From the NCBI RefSeq assembly GCF_000308435.1, contig NZ_BAFR01000080.1, forward strand, positions 1 to 64,000: a stretch of 64,000 bases of DNA, in the 5' to 3' direction. Position numbers and translations under genes: made by a program. Positions 63,654 through 64,000 of the stretch are shown piece by piece (the first letter of the stretch is position 1; each line of letters starts with the position of its first letter). Origin of the DNA: Nocardia araoensis NBRC 100135. Its GTDB lineage: Bacteria; Actinomycetota; Actinomycetes; Mycobacteriales; Mycobacteriaceae. Below the pieces are notes generated by a model. That model was not told the DNA's origin, did no database searches, and saw only the letters and a list, made by a program, of their open reading frames with translations.

Positions 63654-64000
63654 ATGGCGGGTTGGAGTTGGTCCGACGAGTCGGGTTCAGATACGCCGAC
63701 TCCAGTGGGTGGTGCGCGGTCGGCAGATGCGGTGCGGATCTACCTGGTGACGATCACAGTGCGTAACATGCGGGCGACGTACGCGGCGGCGTTCGATCGG
63801 TTGGTGGCCGATTCAGGGGTGAATACGGATGTGTCCCTCCTGGATCAGGAGCCGGATCGGTCGATCGGTTGGCCCATGTTCGTGTGGGGTGGCAAGTCAG
63901 CGAAGACGTTGAGTATCCGGTTGACCGCGCTGGCGTCGGCGTGCGGGTATGGCGGGCGCAGGGCTGGTTGGTCGGGGGAGCCGTTGGCGCGCTCACGGGC
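63654..64000 (+). CDS. Unidentified protein, 3' end beyond window
   Basis: An open frame of at least 115 codons reaches the window edge. It reads MAGWSWSDESGSDTPTP, SADAVRIYLVTITVRNMRAT, YAAAFDRLVADSGVNTDVSL, IGWPMFVWGGKSAKTLSIRL. About three-quarters of its third bases are G or C, as in neighbouring genes. GTG at 63750 is an alternative start. No domain is recognised. On the minus strand, a gene-like reading ending KHTGDWVKLWPFNAV (63514-63740) overlaps it, so I am unsure which strand codes. Confidence 0.4.
   Translation, partial: MAGWSWSDESGSDTPTPVGGARSADAVRIYLVTITVRNMRATYAAAFDRLVADSGVNTDVSLLDQEPDRSIGWPMFVWGGKSAKTLSIRLTALASACGYGGRRAGWSGEPLARSR

Overview
The window is high-GC actinobacterial DNA, best matched to the mycolic-acid group (Nocardia or Rhodococcus type). 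Pointers are a PknK-like kinase/ATPase/LuxR regulator, an MmpL-type transporter remnant, a DUF35 OB-fold protein, actinobacterial phenylacetate and branched-chain keto-acid operons, and many TetR regulators. The taxonomic statement is inference from gene content only.

Layout. 1-4.5 kb: a dead IS21 transposase, a SnoaL-like gene, an MFS exporter divergent from its likely TetR repressor, and a graveyard of Tn3 and IS5 fragments. 4.9-9.3 kb: a topaquinone (copper) amine oxidase translationally coupled to an APC amine/amino-acid permease, then a TetR gene. 9.6-12.1 kb: a decayed MmpL transporter plus arylsulfotransferase-like gene. 12.2-14.6 kb: a Tat/lipoprotein-type amidohydrolase, a methyltransferase and a TetR regulator behind one AT-rich promoter. 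14.7-16 kb: an ISL3 remnant and a MerR gene that has lost its start codon. 16-22 kb: an XRE/MmyB-type regulator divergent from a run of MFS pump, cyclophilin-like lipoprotein, SDR, zinc ADH and alpha/beta-hydrolase lipoprotein. 22.1-27.7 kb: an integrase stump, the 1103-aa PknK-like regulator, and a TetR/hydrolase pair separated by a perfect 27-bp palindrome.

27.85-29.6 kb is a 1,734-bp Tn3-type element with matching terminal repeats and a perfect 5-bp target duplication (AACAT). It carries a resolvase stump, a putative HExxH zincin (lethal-factor-like) protein and a 53-aa partner. A broken acyl-CoA ligase and a DUF35/small-HTH pair follow.

31.3-42 kb is a phenylacetate (paa) regulon: paaZ and paaR on the minus strand, and paaF-H-G-A-B-C-D-E-K on the plus strand. 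PaaK makes phenylacetyl-CoA, PaaABCE (with PaaD) epoxidises it, PaaG isomerises the epoxide, PaaZ opens and oxidises the ring, and PaaF and PaaH carry out beta-oxidation. The thiolase gene paaJ is reduced to a 39-codon in-frame remnant, and an EthD-like gene coupled to paaZ is frameshifted, so the operon has lost parts. IS3, ISL3 and IS256 debris lies between 42 and 45 kb around a quinone-oxidoreductase gene.

45.3-52.4 kb is a branched-chain amino acid module: valine-type dehydrogenase, Lpd, E2, E1beta and E1alpha, divergent from an Lrp/AsnC regulator. 52.5-63.5 kb is an apparently uncharacterised catabolic cluster: XdhC, a DUF1028 protein, an SCP2-like protein, a three-subunit molybdenum hydroxylase, an alpha/beta hydrolase, a SnoaL-like protein and an LLM flavin monooxygenase on the minus strand, facing a TetR regulator and an amidohydrolase. 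The set suggests oxidation and opening of an N-heterocyclic substrate, but the substrate is not readable from sequence. The last 350 bases hold an open frame that runs off the window. I saw no tRNA, rRNA or CRISPR array.
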